Shown: in pieces, positions 54,080-63,134 of the stretch | Position numbering within the stretch: the stretch's first letter is position 1 | Layout: each line of letters starts with the position of its first letter | DNA from: an uncultured Eubacteriales bacterium | Lineage (GTDB): Bacteria; Bacillota; Clostridia; Christensenellales; CAG-314 | Length of the DNA stretch: 64,000 nt | Assembly: GCA_948938605.1 (NCBI GenBank) | Contig: CARAIG010000073.1 | Location: forward strand, 62,001 to 126,000 | Reading direction: 5' to 3' | The notes under the pieces: model-generated | What the model saw: the letters and a program-made list of their open reading frames with translations, nothing else | Database searches by the model: none | What the model was told of the DNA's origin: nothing | Position numbers and translations under genes: made by a program

Positions 54080-54108
54080 TTGACTTTGCATTTTGAATGG
54101 TATAGAAT
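54080..54108 (+). promoter_or_regulatory. Promoter of the 54-59 kb ABC transporter operon
   Basis: TTGACT (54080-54085), 17-base spacer, TAGAAT (54103-54108). The gap 53701-54079 has no gene that I can support and is AT-rich. Confidence 0.75.
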
Positions 54109-54166
54109 AATAGCATTAAAGTAAACTTAAAAAATAACTTGTGCAGCGGTGGATAAGTTTTTTGTA

Positions 54167-54293
54167 AAACGTCCCCTGCGCAGGGGACGTTTGTCGTTTG
54201 CTCGACAAACACGTTACGCCTTAAAAGTTTTGGGTGTAAAAATGTGGAAACTAAACGGAAGCAGAATTCCGTTTGTTTGCAGGAAACACCTGC
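54167..54293 (+). promoter_or_regulatory. Structured 5' leader with four hairpins
   Basis: Hairpin 1 is a perfect 26-base palindrome (54167-54192). Hairpin 2 has arms GTTTGTCG/CGACAAAC (54189-54196, 54103-54110 plus 100, i.e. 54203-54210) and shares 54189-54192 with hairpin 1, so both cannot form fully. Hairpin 3 has arms AAACGGAA/TTCCGTTT (54253-54274). Hairpin 4 has GCAGG/CCTGC (54279-54293). They lie in the ~200-base leader before the binding-protein gene. A riboswitch, attenuator or stabilising leader are all possible. Confidence 0.55.
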
Positions 54294-54317
54294 TATATTA
54301 AAAAAAGGAGAAAAAAC

Positions 54318-55664
54318 ATGAAAAAACTTTTAACAATCGTTATCGTGCTTGCTATGGTTTGCTCGGCGGCTTTCGCGCTTGTTGCGTGTGGCCCTCAAGA
54401 AAATCTCGAAGGTACTGCAAAAGTAGTAGCAGAAGCAAGCAAAATGTCTTTGGAGGACTTAAAAGCCGCTTCCAAAAAGGAAATGGAAGAATCCAAGGAT
54501 ACTTTTAAAGTTGTAGGACTTACATCCGTTTTGGCAAAAACTTTGGAAGCTTTTCAAAAGGAATACGAATGGGTAACAACTGAAAATTCTACCTGCAAAA
54601 ACGACTATAAGGATTATCAATTGCTTCAAGCATTGGAAACTGCTGAAAATAAATACTTTGCAGACTTTGCATTAGTACAAGACGTTCGTTCAATTGCAGC
54701 TGTTGACGGGGAACTTCTTCACAACTATGTTCCTTCCGATTACAAAGCACTTGGTTTGACAGACGCTGACATTAAACCCTTAAAAGGTATTTACTTCAAC
54801 AAAGTATTCTGGACTAACAGCAACTTCGAAACAGTTACAGGTAAAACATTGTACAACATTTGGCAATTGGCGGGCACAGACGCTGACGCTGACCACTTGG
54901 ATAAGGTTTCTTTCCAAACAGCTGCTACCGAACAAATCAATATGTCTTTCTTGCTAAGCTGCGAAGCTCCCGAAAACCAAGAAAGAATTGAGGCTGCTTA
55001 TAAAAAATATTACAACAAAGATTGGTCTTCCGATACTTACACTTCCGCTGGACAACAATGGGTTACGGAATTTATTGCTAACATTTCCCGTTTCCACTCC
55101 TCCGACGGAACAGCTATGAAGGAAACCCAACTTAAAGACGACTGGACAAACGGTTACGTTTACTACGGCGCATTCGCTAAGATGAAGGATGCTGTAGGTA
55201 AATATTATACGGTTGCAGGTCAAGAAACCGATCCTATCCTTAAAGATTTGGTTGAAACTTCCGGCGACAATGTGGGCAAAATCAACGCTATGAAGACCGT
55301 TAAATGGGACCGCGAAATCGAAGGTTTCAACGGCTTTATGTACGCTATGTGCTCGCAAGTAGTTAACAACGCTAAGCACCCCTATACGGCTTGCTTGTAC
55401 GCTCGTTACCTTGTAACTCTTCAAGCTTACGCAGGTGCAATTTACAACAATAAACTTCCTTCCGCTGATGGAACGACAGGAACTCCCGTTAACCAATACG
55501 GTTACTACTCTCCTGCATCCAATGCTATAACTTATGCACAAAACGACTGGACAAGAGACGTTCATATCCAAAGAGAACTTGTTGAAAGCTACGACTACCT
55601 TAAAGGCGTAAAAATCACGCAAGTTAACAGAATTCTCGGTTTGATTGCACAAAACAAAGCGTAG
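54318..55664 (+). CDS. ABC transporter solute-binding lipoprotein
   Basis: Start at 54318 (MKKLLTIVIVL) with AAAGGAG upstream; the frame opens earlier at 54273 without a ribosome site. 448 residues, signal peptide with lipobox ALVAC (Cys ~24), then a family 1/FbpA-like two-lobe binding fold. No motif that I know fixes the substrate; FbpB-type fused permease next door suggests a cation, polyamine or phosphate ester type ligand rather than the CUT1 sugar. First gene of a three-gene transporter. Confidence 0.85.
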   Translation: MKKLLTIVIVLAMVCSAAFALVACGPQENLEGTAKVVAEASKMSLEDLKAASKKEMEESKDTFKVVGLTSVLAKTLEAFQKEYEWVTTENSTCKNDYKDYQLLQALETAENKYFADFALVQDVRSIAAVDGELLHNYVPSDYKALGLTDADIKPLKGIYFNKVFWTNSNFETVTGKTLYNIWQLAGTDADADHLDKVSFQTAATEQINMSFLLSCEAPENQERIEAAYKKYYNKDWSSDTYTSAGQQWVTEFIANISRFHSSDGTAMKETQLKDDWTNGYVYYGAFAKMKDAVGKYYTVAGQETDPILKDLVETSGDNVGKINAMKTVKWDREIEGFNGFMYAMCSQVVNNAKHPYTACLYARYLVTLQAYAGAIYNNKLPSADGTTGTPVNQYGYYSPASNAITYAQNDWTRDVHIQRELVESYDYLKGVKITQVNRILGLIAQNKA

Positions 55665-55745
55665 TTGCAACTTAAACATATTTTGTATAACTGATTAATG
55701 GGGGAGCCTTACTCCCCCATTTGTAAGTTAAAAAGGAGGAAATAT

Positions 55746-57674
55746 ATGTCAGAAAATGTTCAAACTAGAACTAAAAGCAGTCCTGACGTAAAAAAGTTTT
55801 TTAAAAAAGCAAAGAACTCCGCCAAAACATTTTTTTCCAAGTCGTACAATATCATTTTGGTAATTTTCTTCGTTATTTTGGTTATCGGCGTTCTTGTTCC
55901 GTTAATAATGATGGTAGGGGACTCGTTAACCGTACATAATAGAAACGAAGCGGATTTCATTAACGATTTGTGGGATAAAAACGTTAAAAAAGGCGATTTT
56001 ACTTTTATGCAATGGCCGTCGCTGTTGTTCAATCTTAAATTAGACGTCGGAATGACGCAGTCTTACTCGGTAAGCGCATTTTGGTTGCCCTTGGCACGTT
56101 CAATGGGTATGGCGGTTGTCGCTTGCCTTATTGCGGTTATTAGCGGCGGCGTGTTGGCATTTTTGATTGCAAGGACAAACATGCCGTTTAAAAAATTTAT
56201 TTCTACGGTATTTGTATTCCCTTACATTATGCCCAGTTGGTCGTTGGCGATGTTTTGGGAAAACTTCTTTAAAAATACCAGTATCCCCGCTTCACCCGGA
56301 ATGGGATTGTTACAATCCGTTACAACTATTTGTGCTCCGGAATGGATGGTATACGGTTTCTTCCCCACCGCAATGGTTATGGGTATCCACTATGCGCCCT
56401 TTGCTTACATATTGATAGGCGGTATTTTACGTAATATGGACGCAAACTTGGAGGAAGCCGCAACTATACTTAAAGCTTCCCGCGCAAAAATAGTGTGGCG
56501 CATCACTTTACCTATCGTTGCGCCTGCAATGGTATCTACTATTTTGTTGGTATTTGCAAGTTCATTGTCTACTTACACCGTACCTTCGTTTTTGTGTAAA
56601 ACCAATCCGTCTTATTTCTTGTCATTGACTATGCGCAGTGCATTGTCTACCGGCAAAATGGGCGAAGGTTACGTTATGGCAACGGTATTGTTGATTTTCA
56701 GCGTCACTATTTTGCTAGTCAACAATGCATTTACCCGTAGCCGTAAGGGATTTACTACCGTTTCGGGTAAGTCGGGACAAATCAGCAAAATTAATTTGCG
56801 CGGCGCAAAATGGGTTATTGCCGTTATTGTTCTTATAATAGTTATTTTCTTTGCAATCGTACCTTTGTTTTCGTTTGTAATTGAAAGTATCGAAGAAACG
56901 CCCGGCGACATTAAAACAGCAACTTTAAAATACTGGTTCAGTAAAGAAAATACCATTGACGACGTTTTCTTGGAATCGCGTGATTTGTCAACGCAAGGTA
57001 TATTCTTTAACGGTACTGTTTTAAAATCTTTCGGACGCAGCATTTTGATTGCGGTATGCGTTGCAATGATTTGCGGCACCTGCGGTGTTCTTATCGGTTA
57101 TGCGGTAAGCAAAAAACGTCACAGCAGGTTTGCAAACCTTGTCTCGAGTTTGGCGTTTTTACCTTACTTGATTCCGTCTTTGAGTTTCGGCGCTGTATTC
57201 TTTGCTCTTATTAAAACTGATACGTTCAAGTTCCTTGATGTTCAAACGTCTTTGAATGAAGCGTCGGCAGTTGCTATTTGTATTATAGTCGGCGGTATCA
57301 AGTTCCTGCCGTTTGCATCCCGTACGGGTACTAACGCAATGTTGCAATTATCCGGCGAAATAGAGGAAGCGGCGTTGATTACGGGCTGTTCCTGGGGTAA
57401 ACGTATGACGCGTATTTTGTTCCCCATACAAAAGTCCAGTTTTATCAGCGGATATTTGCTTCCGTTCATCAGCTGTATGCGCGAATACACATTGTTCGTT
57501 CTTATCACGTCCAGTTTCACGCTTGCAACTAACGTTATGGAATACTTTACAAGGAACGGCGCTTCGCAAATCGCCAACGGTATAAACTTACTTATAGTTT
57601 TGTTTGTTATCGCTACAAACTTGCTTGTCAACAAATTGACGGGCGCGTCAATCGATAAAGGAATTGGAGGTTAA
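55746..57674 (+). CDS. Fused double ABC permease (FbpB-like)
   Basis: Start at 55746 (MSENVQTRTKSSPD) with AAAGGAGG upstream. 642 residues contain two complete binding-protein-dependent permease domains. The first has its coupling loop at EEAATILKASRAKIVWRITLP, the second at EEAALITGCSWGKRMTRILFP; about twelve membrane helices in all. This fused form is typical of iron(III)- and related importers (FbpB/SfuB). It pairs with the lipoprotein and the ATPase on either side (6 bases to the ATPase gene). Confidence 0.92.
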   Translation: MSENVQTRTKSSPDVKKFFKKAKNSAKTFFSKSYNIILVIFFVILVIGVLVPLIMMVGDSLTVHNRNEADFINDLWDKNVKKGDFTFMQWPSLLFNLKLDVGMTQSYSVSAFWLPLARSMGMAVVACLIAVISGGVLAFLIARTNMPFKKFISTVFVFPYIMPSWSLAMFWENFFKNTSIPASPGMGLLQSVTTICAPEWMVYGFFPTAMVMGIHYAPFAYILIGGILRNMDANLEEAATILKASRAKIVWRITLPIVAPAMVSTILLVFASSLSTYTVPSFLCKTNPSYFLSLTMRSALSTGKMGEGYVMATVLLIFSVTILLVNNAFTRSRKGFTTVSGKSGQISKINLRGAKWVIAVIVLIIVIFFAIVPLFSFVIESIEETPGDIKTATLKYWFSKENTIDDVFLESRDLSTQGIFFNGTVLKSFGRSILIAVCVAMICGTCGVLIGYAVSKKRHSRFANLVSSLAFLPYLIPSLSFGAVFFALIKTDTFKFLDVQTSLNEASAVAICIIVGGIKFLPFASRTGTNAMLQLSGEIEEAALITGCSWGKRMTRILFPIQKSSFISGYLLPFISCMREYTLFVLITSSFTLATNVMEYFTRNGASQIANGINLLIVLFVIATNLLVNKLTGASIDKGIGG

Positions 57675-57679
57675 AAATT

Positions 57680-59089
57680 ATGCCTAGAATAGAATTAGAA
57701 AACGTTACCAAACGGTGGGGTAAATTTACCGCCGTAGAAAATTTGAGTATGGTAATAGAAGACCGCGAATTTATTACTTTGCTGGGACCGTCTGGTTGCG
57801 GCAAAACTACAACTTTGCGTATGATTGCAGGTCTTGAAACACCTACCACAGGTAAAATCACAATAGGGGACCAAGTTGTTTTCGACTCCGAAGCGGGCAT
57901 AAACGTATCTCCCGCAAAAAGAGACATAGGTTTCCTGTTCCAAAACTACGCTTTGTGGCCGCATATGACGGTTTACAAAAACATCACTTTCGGTTTGGAA
58001 AACTTAAAGTGGAAAAAGCCCGAAATCGAAGCACGCGCATTGGAAGTTATGCAAATGCTTAAAATCGAAGAATTCCGCAACAGGTATCCCGCCGAGTTGT
58101 CGGGCGGACAGCAGCAACGTGTTGCAATTGCGCGTACGTTGGCGCCCCGTCCCAAAGTATTGTTTATGGACGAACCCTTGTCCAACTTGGACGCTAAGTT
58201 GCGCGGCGAAATGCGTACCGAACTTAAACGTTTGCATTCCGATACCAACTCGACGTTTGTATACGTTACTCACGACCAGTTGGAAGCAATGACGCTTGCT
58301 ACACGTATTTGCTTAATCGAAAAGGGTGTTATGCAACAATACGATCCCCCGCTTACCGTTTACAACAAGCCCAACAATCTGTTTGTCGCGGACTTTATAG
58401 GTAACCCCACAATGAACTTTGTCAAAGTGGACTTAAAGGAAGTTGTATCCCCAAAACAGCTTAAACTCGATTTCTTCGGGACGGAAATTACATATACGTC
58501 GGCGGAAGATATTGTTTTGAGTAAGCCCGCGCAGGAAGTTGAACCCCAAGCGGAACAACCCCAAGCGCAGCCCGAAGCTAAAGCGGACGAAGCGGTAGCG
58601 GAAACCAAACAGGAAGAAGTTACGGAAGAACCCAAGCAGGAAACAGCAACAGCCAAATTCGCCGCTCCCGTACTTACTTTGGGTATCCGTCCGGAATTTT
58701 TGCCCATTATGGATAACGGCGCCATTCAAGGCACTGCATATTCCACACTACCCGCAGGTATGGAAACAACCGTTAAAATTAAAATTAACGATAGTATCCT
58801 TTCCTCCGTTGTGTTCGGCTCAATCGACTACGCAGTAGACCAAGAAATTAAGTTTAACATTGTAGGCAATGGTATAGTATTGTTTGTCGATAAGGAAAGG
58901 GTTGCATTAGGTTCGGTATCGGTTGCCGGACACGAAGAACCCGCCGCAAAGGAAACCGCGGAGGAAAAACCCGCTAAAAAGGCTCCCGCCAAAAAGGCGA
59001 CTGCAACTAAAAAAGCGCCTGCAAAAAAGGAACCTACGGTAAAGACTACAACTAAAAAGACCACTGCAAAAAAGACAGCGGAAAAATAA
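57680..59089 (+). CDS. ABC transporter ATPase with acidic insert and histone-like lysine-rich tail
   Basis: 469 residues. The first ~245 form a MalK/UgpC/MsmX-like ATPase: Walker A GPSGCGKTTT (Lys42), Q-loop FLFQNYALWPHM, signature LSGGQQQR, Walker B VLFMDEPLSNLD, H-loop VTHDQ. It ends with the family phrase FIGNPTMNF. Residues ~280-327 are a Glu/Gln/Pro/Ala-rich low-complexity insert within the regulatory TOBE-type domain. Residues ~416-469 are an Ala/Pro/Lys tail with 16 lysines in 54 residues, of repeating KKAPAKK type. It energises the adjacent permease and might also serve the ATPase-less CUT1 system at 17.5 kb. Confidence 0.93.
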   Translation: MPRIELENVTKRWGKFTAVENLSMVIEDREFITLLGPSGCGKTTTLRMIAGLETPTTGKITIGDQVVFDSEAGINVSPAKRDIGFLFQNYALWPHMTVYKNITFGLENLKWKKPEIEARALEVMQMLKIEEFRNRYPAELSGGQQQRVAIARTLAPRPKVLFMDEPLSNLDAKLRGEMRTELKRLHSDTNSTFVYVTHDQLEAMTLATRICLIEKGVMQQYDPPLTVYNKPNNLFVADFIGNPTMNFVKVDLKEVVSPKQLKLDFFGTEITYTSAEDIVLSKPAQEVEPQAEQPQAQPEAKADEAVAETKQEEVTEEPKQETATAKFAAPVLTLGIRPEFLPIMDNGAIQGTAYSTLPAGMETTVKIKINDSILSSVVFGSIDYAVDQEIKFNIVGNGIVLFVDKERVALGSVSVAGHEEPAAKETAEEKPAKKAPAKKATATKKAPAKKEPTVKTTTKKTTAKKTAEK

Positions 59090-59152
59090 TTAAAACATAT
59101 TAGCCAAGGGGTACTGGCACTGCATAATTTGCATTGTTAGTACCGTACGGCT

Positions 59153-59439
59153 AGCAACGTGAAATTCGAACCCTGCAAACCGACCAAGCGCATCTAGCGC
59201 ACCCTTGCCGCATTCTGTCACGTGTACGTACCGCAAGTACGCCCGCGTGCCACAATGACGTCAACGGCACACAATCTGCACCCGTTCGGCGCGATAGCGG
59301 TTTAGGCAGATGAAATGTGCGGTGGTTAGGCAAGTAAATACGTACGAAACTGTACTGTATGTACTGTGAGTGCGTAGTTACGCCGAATAACCACACATAA
59401 CGCCGCCTAAACTTTACAGTGTTCGAATATCACGTTGCT
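59153..59439. repeat. 287-bp MITE-like element with 19-bp terminal inverted repeats
   Basis: Left end AGCAACGTGAAATTCGAAC (59153-59171) and right end (59421-59439) match as inverted repeats at 18 of 19 positions. The interior has further palindromes and no gene. Related ends occur at 35211-35272, 44397-44512, 33476-33520 and 34956-35000. It fills most of the 465-base gap between the ATPase and the RDD gene. Confidence 0.8.
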
Positions 59440-59554
59440 AATCATAGCGTTCGCAAACCGTTTCAGTCTGTTTTTAAAAACACATCACTAATATGCGGTA
59501 AATATAAGCGGCTTTGTGTATACTATGCCTGTTTTAGTGTTAATAGGTGATTCA

Positions 59555-60505
59555 ATGTACGATAACGACATTCTTCAATTAGAAGAACTATCACGTAAAG
59601 AGCAAGTAAAAAAAGATTTGGAGCAGATCCGCCGTCCTTCTTTAATGAGAAGGATCGGTTCGGGTCTGTTAGATTTGCTGTTTATTTTTGTCGCGCTTGC
59701 ACTCATCGAATTATTTGCGGCGGCGGTTATTTTCCGCCCGCTGGGTTACTACGACGCTCAAAGCAATATCAACAAGATATTTGCCGAGAGCGGTTTGTAT
59801 TTACAGCAAAACGGCTTAAACATACCGATAGGAAATGCTTACGACGACAATAAATCGGTTGAAGAAAATTACGATGTTCCTATTACCAAGTTTTACACCG
59901 AACACCCGTTGGGCAGTTTAAACGACAATTTATCCAAATATACAAAAGCTAAGTTGGACTCGAAGTTATACACAATCAATTCCAAAGGCGAATTGGTCAG
60001 GACGGCGGACGCCGACGAGAACGACGTTAAAAAGTTTTACGTCAACCAATACGAAAAGGCATTGAATATTTTGTCGAGCGATCCCGTTTACATATCGTCG
60101 GCTAACAAAACGTTTAACATTATGGTTTATTCGATGCTGATTTCGTTTGTAATTTCTGCCGGTGTGTTTTATTTTTTAATTCCGCTATTGCGTAAAAACG
60201 GCGAAACGTTAGGTCAAATAATTTGTAAAATTTGTCTTATGGATGCAAGCCGTATCGGCAAAGTTAAAAAAATGCAATTAATATTAAGGTCTTTAATCGT
60301 AGTTGTCGTAAACTTCCTTATTCCGTTTTGGGTATTTGTATTTTTTAGCCATATTACTTTGATAACCGTTTTGGTATCGTTTGCAATGATGTGTTTGGTC
60401 AAATATAACCGCGGCGTACAGGATTTTGCGTCGCAGACGCAAGTCGTTATGAAGTTCGAATCGTTCCGCTGGATGATGCACGAACACGAAGGAGCAGCTG
60501 AATGA
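59555..60505 (+). CDS. RDD-family membrane protein
   Basis: Start at 59555 (MYDNDILQLEELSRKEQ) with TAGGTGA upstream. The frame also opens at 59516, but a -10 TATACT at 59519-59524 makes that start impossible in this transcript. 316 residues: a charged N-terminus, RDD signature LMRRIGSGLLDLLFIF, first helix (~40-65), a large extracytoplasmic insert (~75-195), then two to three helices with ETLGQIICKICLMD, the second RDD motif. Function of the family is often ion transport or unknown. It overlaps surE by 4 bases. Confidence 0.83.
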   Translation: MYDNDILQLEELSRKEQVKKDLEQIRRPSLMRRIGSGLLDLLFIFVALALIELFAAAVIFRPLGYYDAQSNINKIFAESGLYLQQNGLNIPIGNAYDDNKSVEENYDVPITKFYTEHPLGSLNDNLSKYTKAKLDSKLYTINSKGELVRTADADENDVKKFYVNQYEKALNILSSDPVYISSANKTFNIMVYSMLISFVISAGVFYFLIPLLRKNGETLGQIICKICLMDASRIGKVKKMQLILRSLIVVVVNFLIPFWVFVFFSHITLITVLVSFAMMCLVKYNRGVQDFASQTQVVMKFESFRWMMHEHEGAAE

Positions 60506-61224
60506 AAATTGTTCTTACCAATGACGACGGCTTCGGCTCGTTAGGTATCGAAACAGTCAAGGAAATTTTAAAAGATTACGGCGAAGTGTACGTATTTGCG
60601 CCGTCTGTCCCGCAAAGCGGAATGTCCTGCGGTTTTACTACTTACCGCAAGCCGTTAACGGTTCACAAGGTGGACGAGCATAATTTTAAGGTGGACGGAA
60701 CGCCCGTTGACTGCATACTGTTTGCCAATGTCTATTTAAAAGGCGACTACGATATTGTCGTTTCGGGCTGCAATCACGGGTACAATTTGTCTAACGACAT
60801 TATGTATTCGGGCACTTGCGGTGCGTGCGAGCAAGGTTTGGCATTCCGCAAAAAATGTATTGCTTTTTCCGCAGGACATTTTATCGACAACGCCCATATT
60901 AAAACGTATATCAAAAAGTCGCTTGAATTTGTATTTGAACACGGTTTGCTTTCGGACGAATATTTCCTTAACGTAAACCTTAATCCCGCGGACAAGCCGT
61001 TTAAAGGGGTTAAAATTACAAAATTACACATAAGGCACAGCAGATATACGCTTACCGATTTGGGCAAAGACGAATATAAAATTACGCATATTCACGACGA
61101 CGATATATTCGACGACGACGATTACGACGTAAGCGCGGTACACAACGGATACATATCCGTAACACCCGTTTCGCAGACAAATTTTAAGGACGAATTTTTC
61201 GAAAAATTAAAAAGCAAAATTTAA
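60502..61224 (+). CDS. surE: 5'/3'-nucleotidase SurE
   Basis: 240 residues with the family-defining start MKIVLTNDDGFGSLGI (metal-binding Asp pair), VFAPSVPQSGMSCGFT, VDGTPVDCI and VSGCNHGYNLSNDIMYSGTCGACEQG. It dephosphorylates nucleoside monophosphates in the cytoplasm. ATGA overlap with the RDD gene; aldolase genes follow 15 bases downstream. Confidence 0.95.
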   Translation: MKIVLTNDDGFGSLGIETVKEILKDYGEVYVFAPSVPQSGMSCGFTTYRKPLTVHKVDEHNFKVDGTPVDCILFANVYLKGDYDIVVSGCNHGYNLSNDIMYSGTCGACEQGLAFRKKCIAFSAGHFIDNAHIKTYIKKSLEFVFEHGLLSDEYFLNVNLNPADKPFKGVKITKLHIRHSRYTLTDLGKDEYKITHIHDDDIFDDDDYDVSAVHNGYISVTPVSQTNFKDEFFEKLKSKI

Positions 61225-61239
61225 TGCAGGAGTAGACCT

Positions 61240-62157
61240 ATGCCGTTAGTAAATACAAAAAAGATGTTTGAAGACGCTTACAAAAACCATTATGCGGTCG
61301 GCGCGTTTAACGTGGACAGCATTGCAATGGTTCAAGGACTTTTACAAGCTGCCGAAGACGCTAAATCCCCCGTTATCATTTCTATTTCCAAGGGATCGCG
61401 CAAGTTTATGCACCCCGGAAACATAAAGGAATTGGTGGAATGCGTCAGCAAAGATATTACGATTCCTTTTGCAATACATCTAGACCATGGCGACAGTTTC
61501 GAAGTGTGCAAATCTTGCATAGACGAAGGTTTTACGTCGGTTATGATGGATTGCGGCGACGACGTTAGTTTCGACGAACGCATAAGGCTTACTAAGGAAG
61601 TTGCCGATTACGCTCACGCTCACGGCGCCGTAGTCGAAGGCGAACTTGGCGAACTGGGCGGCGAAGACGGCGGTTCGGGGCATGGCGGATATTCCGATCC
61701 GCAAGCGGTTAAGGAATTTGTTTTAAAGTCAGGCGTGGACAGCCTTGCCGTATCGGTTGGAACTTGCCACGGTATGCAAAAGCACACAACGTTGGAAACT
61801 GGGTTAATTAAGGAAATGATGGCGTTACTGCCCAATTTTCCGTTTGTTTTGCACGGTTCCAGCACTATAAATAATGCAAATTTAAAGGATTTTAACGACT
61901 ACGGCGGAAATATCTGCGGCGCTGTCGGCGTACCCGAAGAACAAATTAGGGAAGTTGTAAAACTGGGTGTGTGCAAAGTCAACATCGGTACGGATTTCCG
62001 CGTAGCGTATGTTGCCGCTTTGCGCAAGTCTCTTGCGTTAAATCCGTCGCGGTTTGAACCTAGGACGTTTTTGGAGCCGGCAAAAAAAGCAGTTTACGAT
62101 TTGGTATATCACAAGTTGACAAACGTATTCGGCAGTAAAGGACACAATAAATTTTAA
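61240..62157 (+). CDS. Class II fructose-bisphosphate-aldolase-like protein, copy 1
   Basis: 305 residues. Zinc ligands are in IHLDHGDS, VGTCHGM and LHGSS; the phosphate-binding NIGTDFRVA is present. The loop after the ELGxLGG motif (GGEDGGSGHGGYSD) differs from the other two copies. It belongs to the FbaA/GatY/KbaY family and could cleave fructose-1,6-bisphosphate or tagatose-1,6-bisphosphate. First of three tandem genes. Confidence 0.9.
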   Translation: MPLVNTKKMFEDAYKNHYAVGAFNVDSIAMVQGLLQAAEDAKSPVIISISKGSRKFMHPGNIKELVECVSKDITIPFAIHLDHGDSFEVCKSCIDEGFTSVMMDCGDDVSFDERIRLTKEVADYAHAHGAVVEGELGELGGEDGGSGHGGYSDPQAVKEFVLKSGVDSLAVSVGTCHGMQKHTTLETGLIKEMMALLPNFPFVLHGSSTINNANLKDFNDYGGNICGAVGVPEEQIREVVKLGVCKVNIGTDFRVAYVAALRKSLALNPSRFEPRTFLEPAKKAVYDLVYHKLTNVFGSKGHNKF

Positions 62158-62176
62158 TTAAGGAGAAATATAAATT

Positions 62177-63118
62177 ATGCCATTAGTTACTACAAAGGAA
62201 ATGTTTAAAGACGCCTATAAAAAGGGTTACGCGGTAGGCGCGTTTAACGTAGACAACGTTGATACGTTTAAGGCGGTTGTTCGCGCGGCGGAGGAAACAA
62301 ATTCGCCCGTAATCGTAGCAATTTCGTCGGGAGCGTTGAATTTTATCGGCAGAGAATATGTGCGCGATATGGTCGATTGCGCTTTAAAAACGGCAAAGGC
62401 TCCCATATGCTTGCACTTGGATCACGGCAAGTCGGTCGAGTTGTGCAAGGAATGCGTAGATTTGGGCTTTACGTCCGTTATGATCGACGCAAGTTCGTAC
62501 GACTTTGAAACAAACATCAAAATGACTAAGGAAGTAGTGGAATACGCCCACGCAAAGGGAGTTGTTGTCGAAAGCGAATTGGGCGCCATTGCGGGAATCG
62601 AAGACGACGTTTGCGTAGACGACAAATACGGTCACTTTACTCATCCTAACGATGTAGTGGAATTTGTAACCCGCACAGGTATCGACAGTTTGGCAATAGC
62701 AATAGGAACGGCGCACGGCGCATACAAGTTTAAACCCGGTCAAAAACCCCAATTAAGGTTCGACATTTTGGAAGAAATCGAACAAAAACTTCCCGGTTTC
62801 CCCTTGGTACTGCACGGCGCGTCGTCCGTTCCCCAAGCGTCGTTAAAAATACTTAACAGTTACGGCGGAGCAATGCCCGAAGCAATCGGTATTCCCGAAA
62901 GTATGCTTAACGAAGCAGCTCATCACGCCGTATGCAAAATTAACGTCGGTACCGACCTGAGAGTCGCATATGTAGGCGCTTTGCGCAAGGCATTGAGCGA
63001 AAACCCCGAAAAGTTCGATTTAAAAGTATTTATCGCTCCGGCAATGGACGCCGTTTGCGAACTGGTTAAAGACAAAATAATAAACGTGTTTGGAAGCGCA
63101 AATCACGCGCTCAAATAA
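62177..63118 (+). CDS. Class II fructose-bisphosphate aldolase, copy 2
   Basis: 313 residues with LHLDHGKS, SELGAIAGIEDD, IGTAHGAYKFKPGQKP, VLHGASSVP and NVGTDLRVA: a complete class II aldolase active site. A GGAG site lies 12 bases upstream. It begins 19 bases after copy 1. The middle part is almost identical to copy 3 even in silent positions. Confidence 0.93.
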   Translation: MPLVTTKEMFKDAYKKGYAVGAFNVDNVDTFKAVVRAAEETNSPVIVAISSGALNFIGREYVRDMVDCALKTAKAPICLHLDHGKSVELCKECVDLGFTSVMIDASSYDFETNIKMTKEVVEYAHAKGVVVESELGAIAGIEDDVCVDDKYGHFTHPNDVVEFVTRTGIDSLAIAIGTAHGAYKFKPGQKPQLRFDILEEIEQKLPGFPLVLHGASSVPQASLKILNSYGGAMPEAIGIPESMLNEAAHHAVCKINVGTDLRVAYVGALRKALSENPEKFDLKVFIAPAMDAVCELVKDKIINVFGSANHALK

Positions 63119-63134
63119 AAGGAGGAAAAATATT

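Noticed and set aside
58926..59086. Lysine-rich tail as a frameshift artefact or a separate histone-like gene
   Set aside because: It is in frame with the ATPase without a stop or internal ribosome site, and the preceding domain is intact, so it is part of the same protein.
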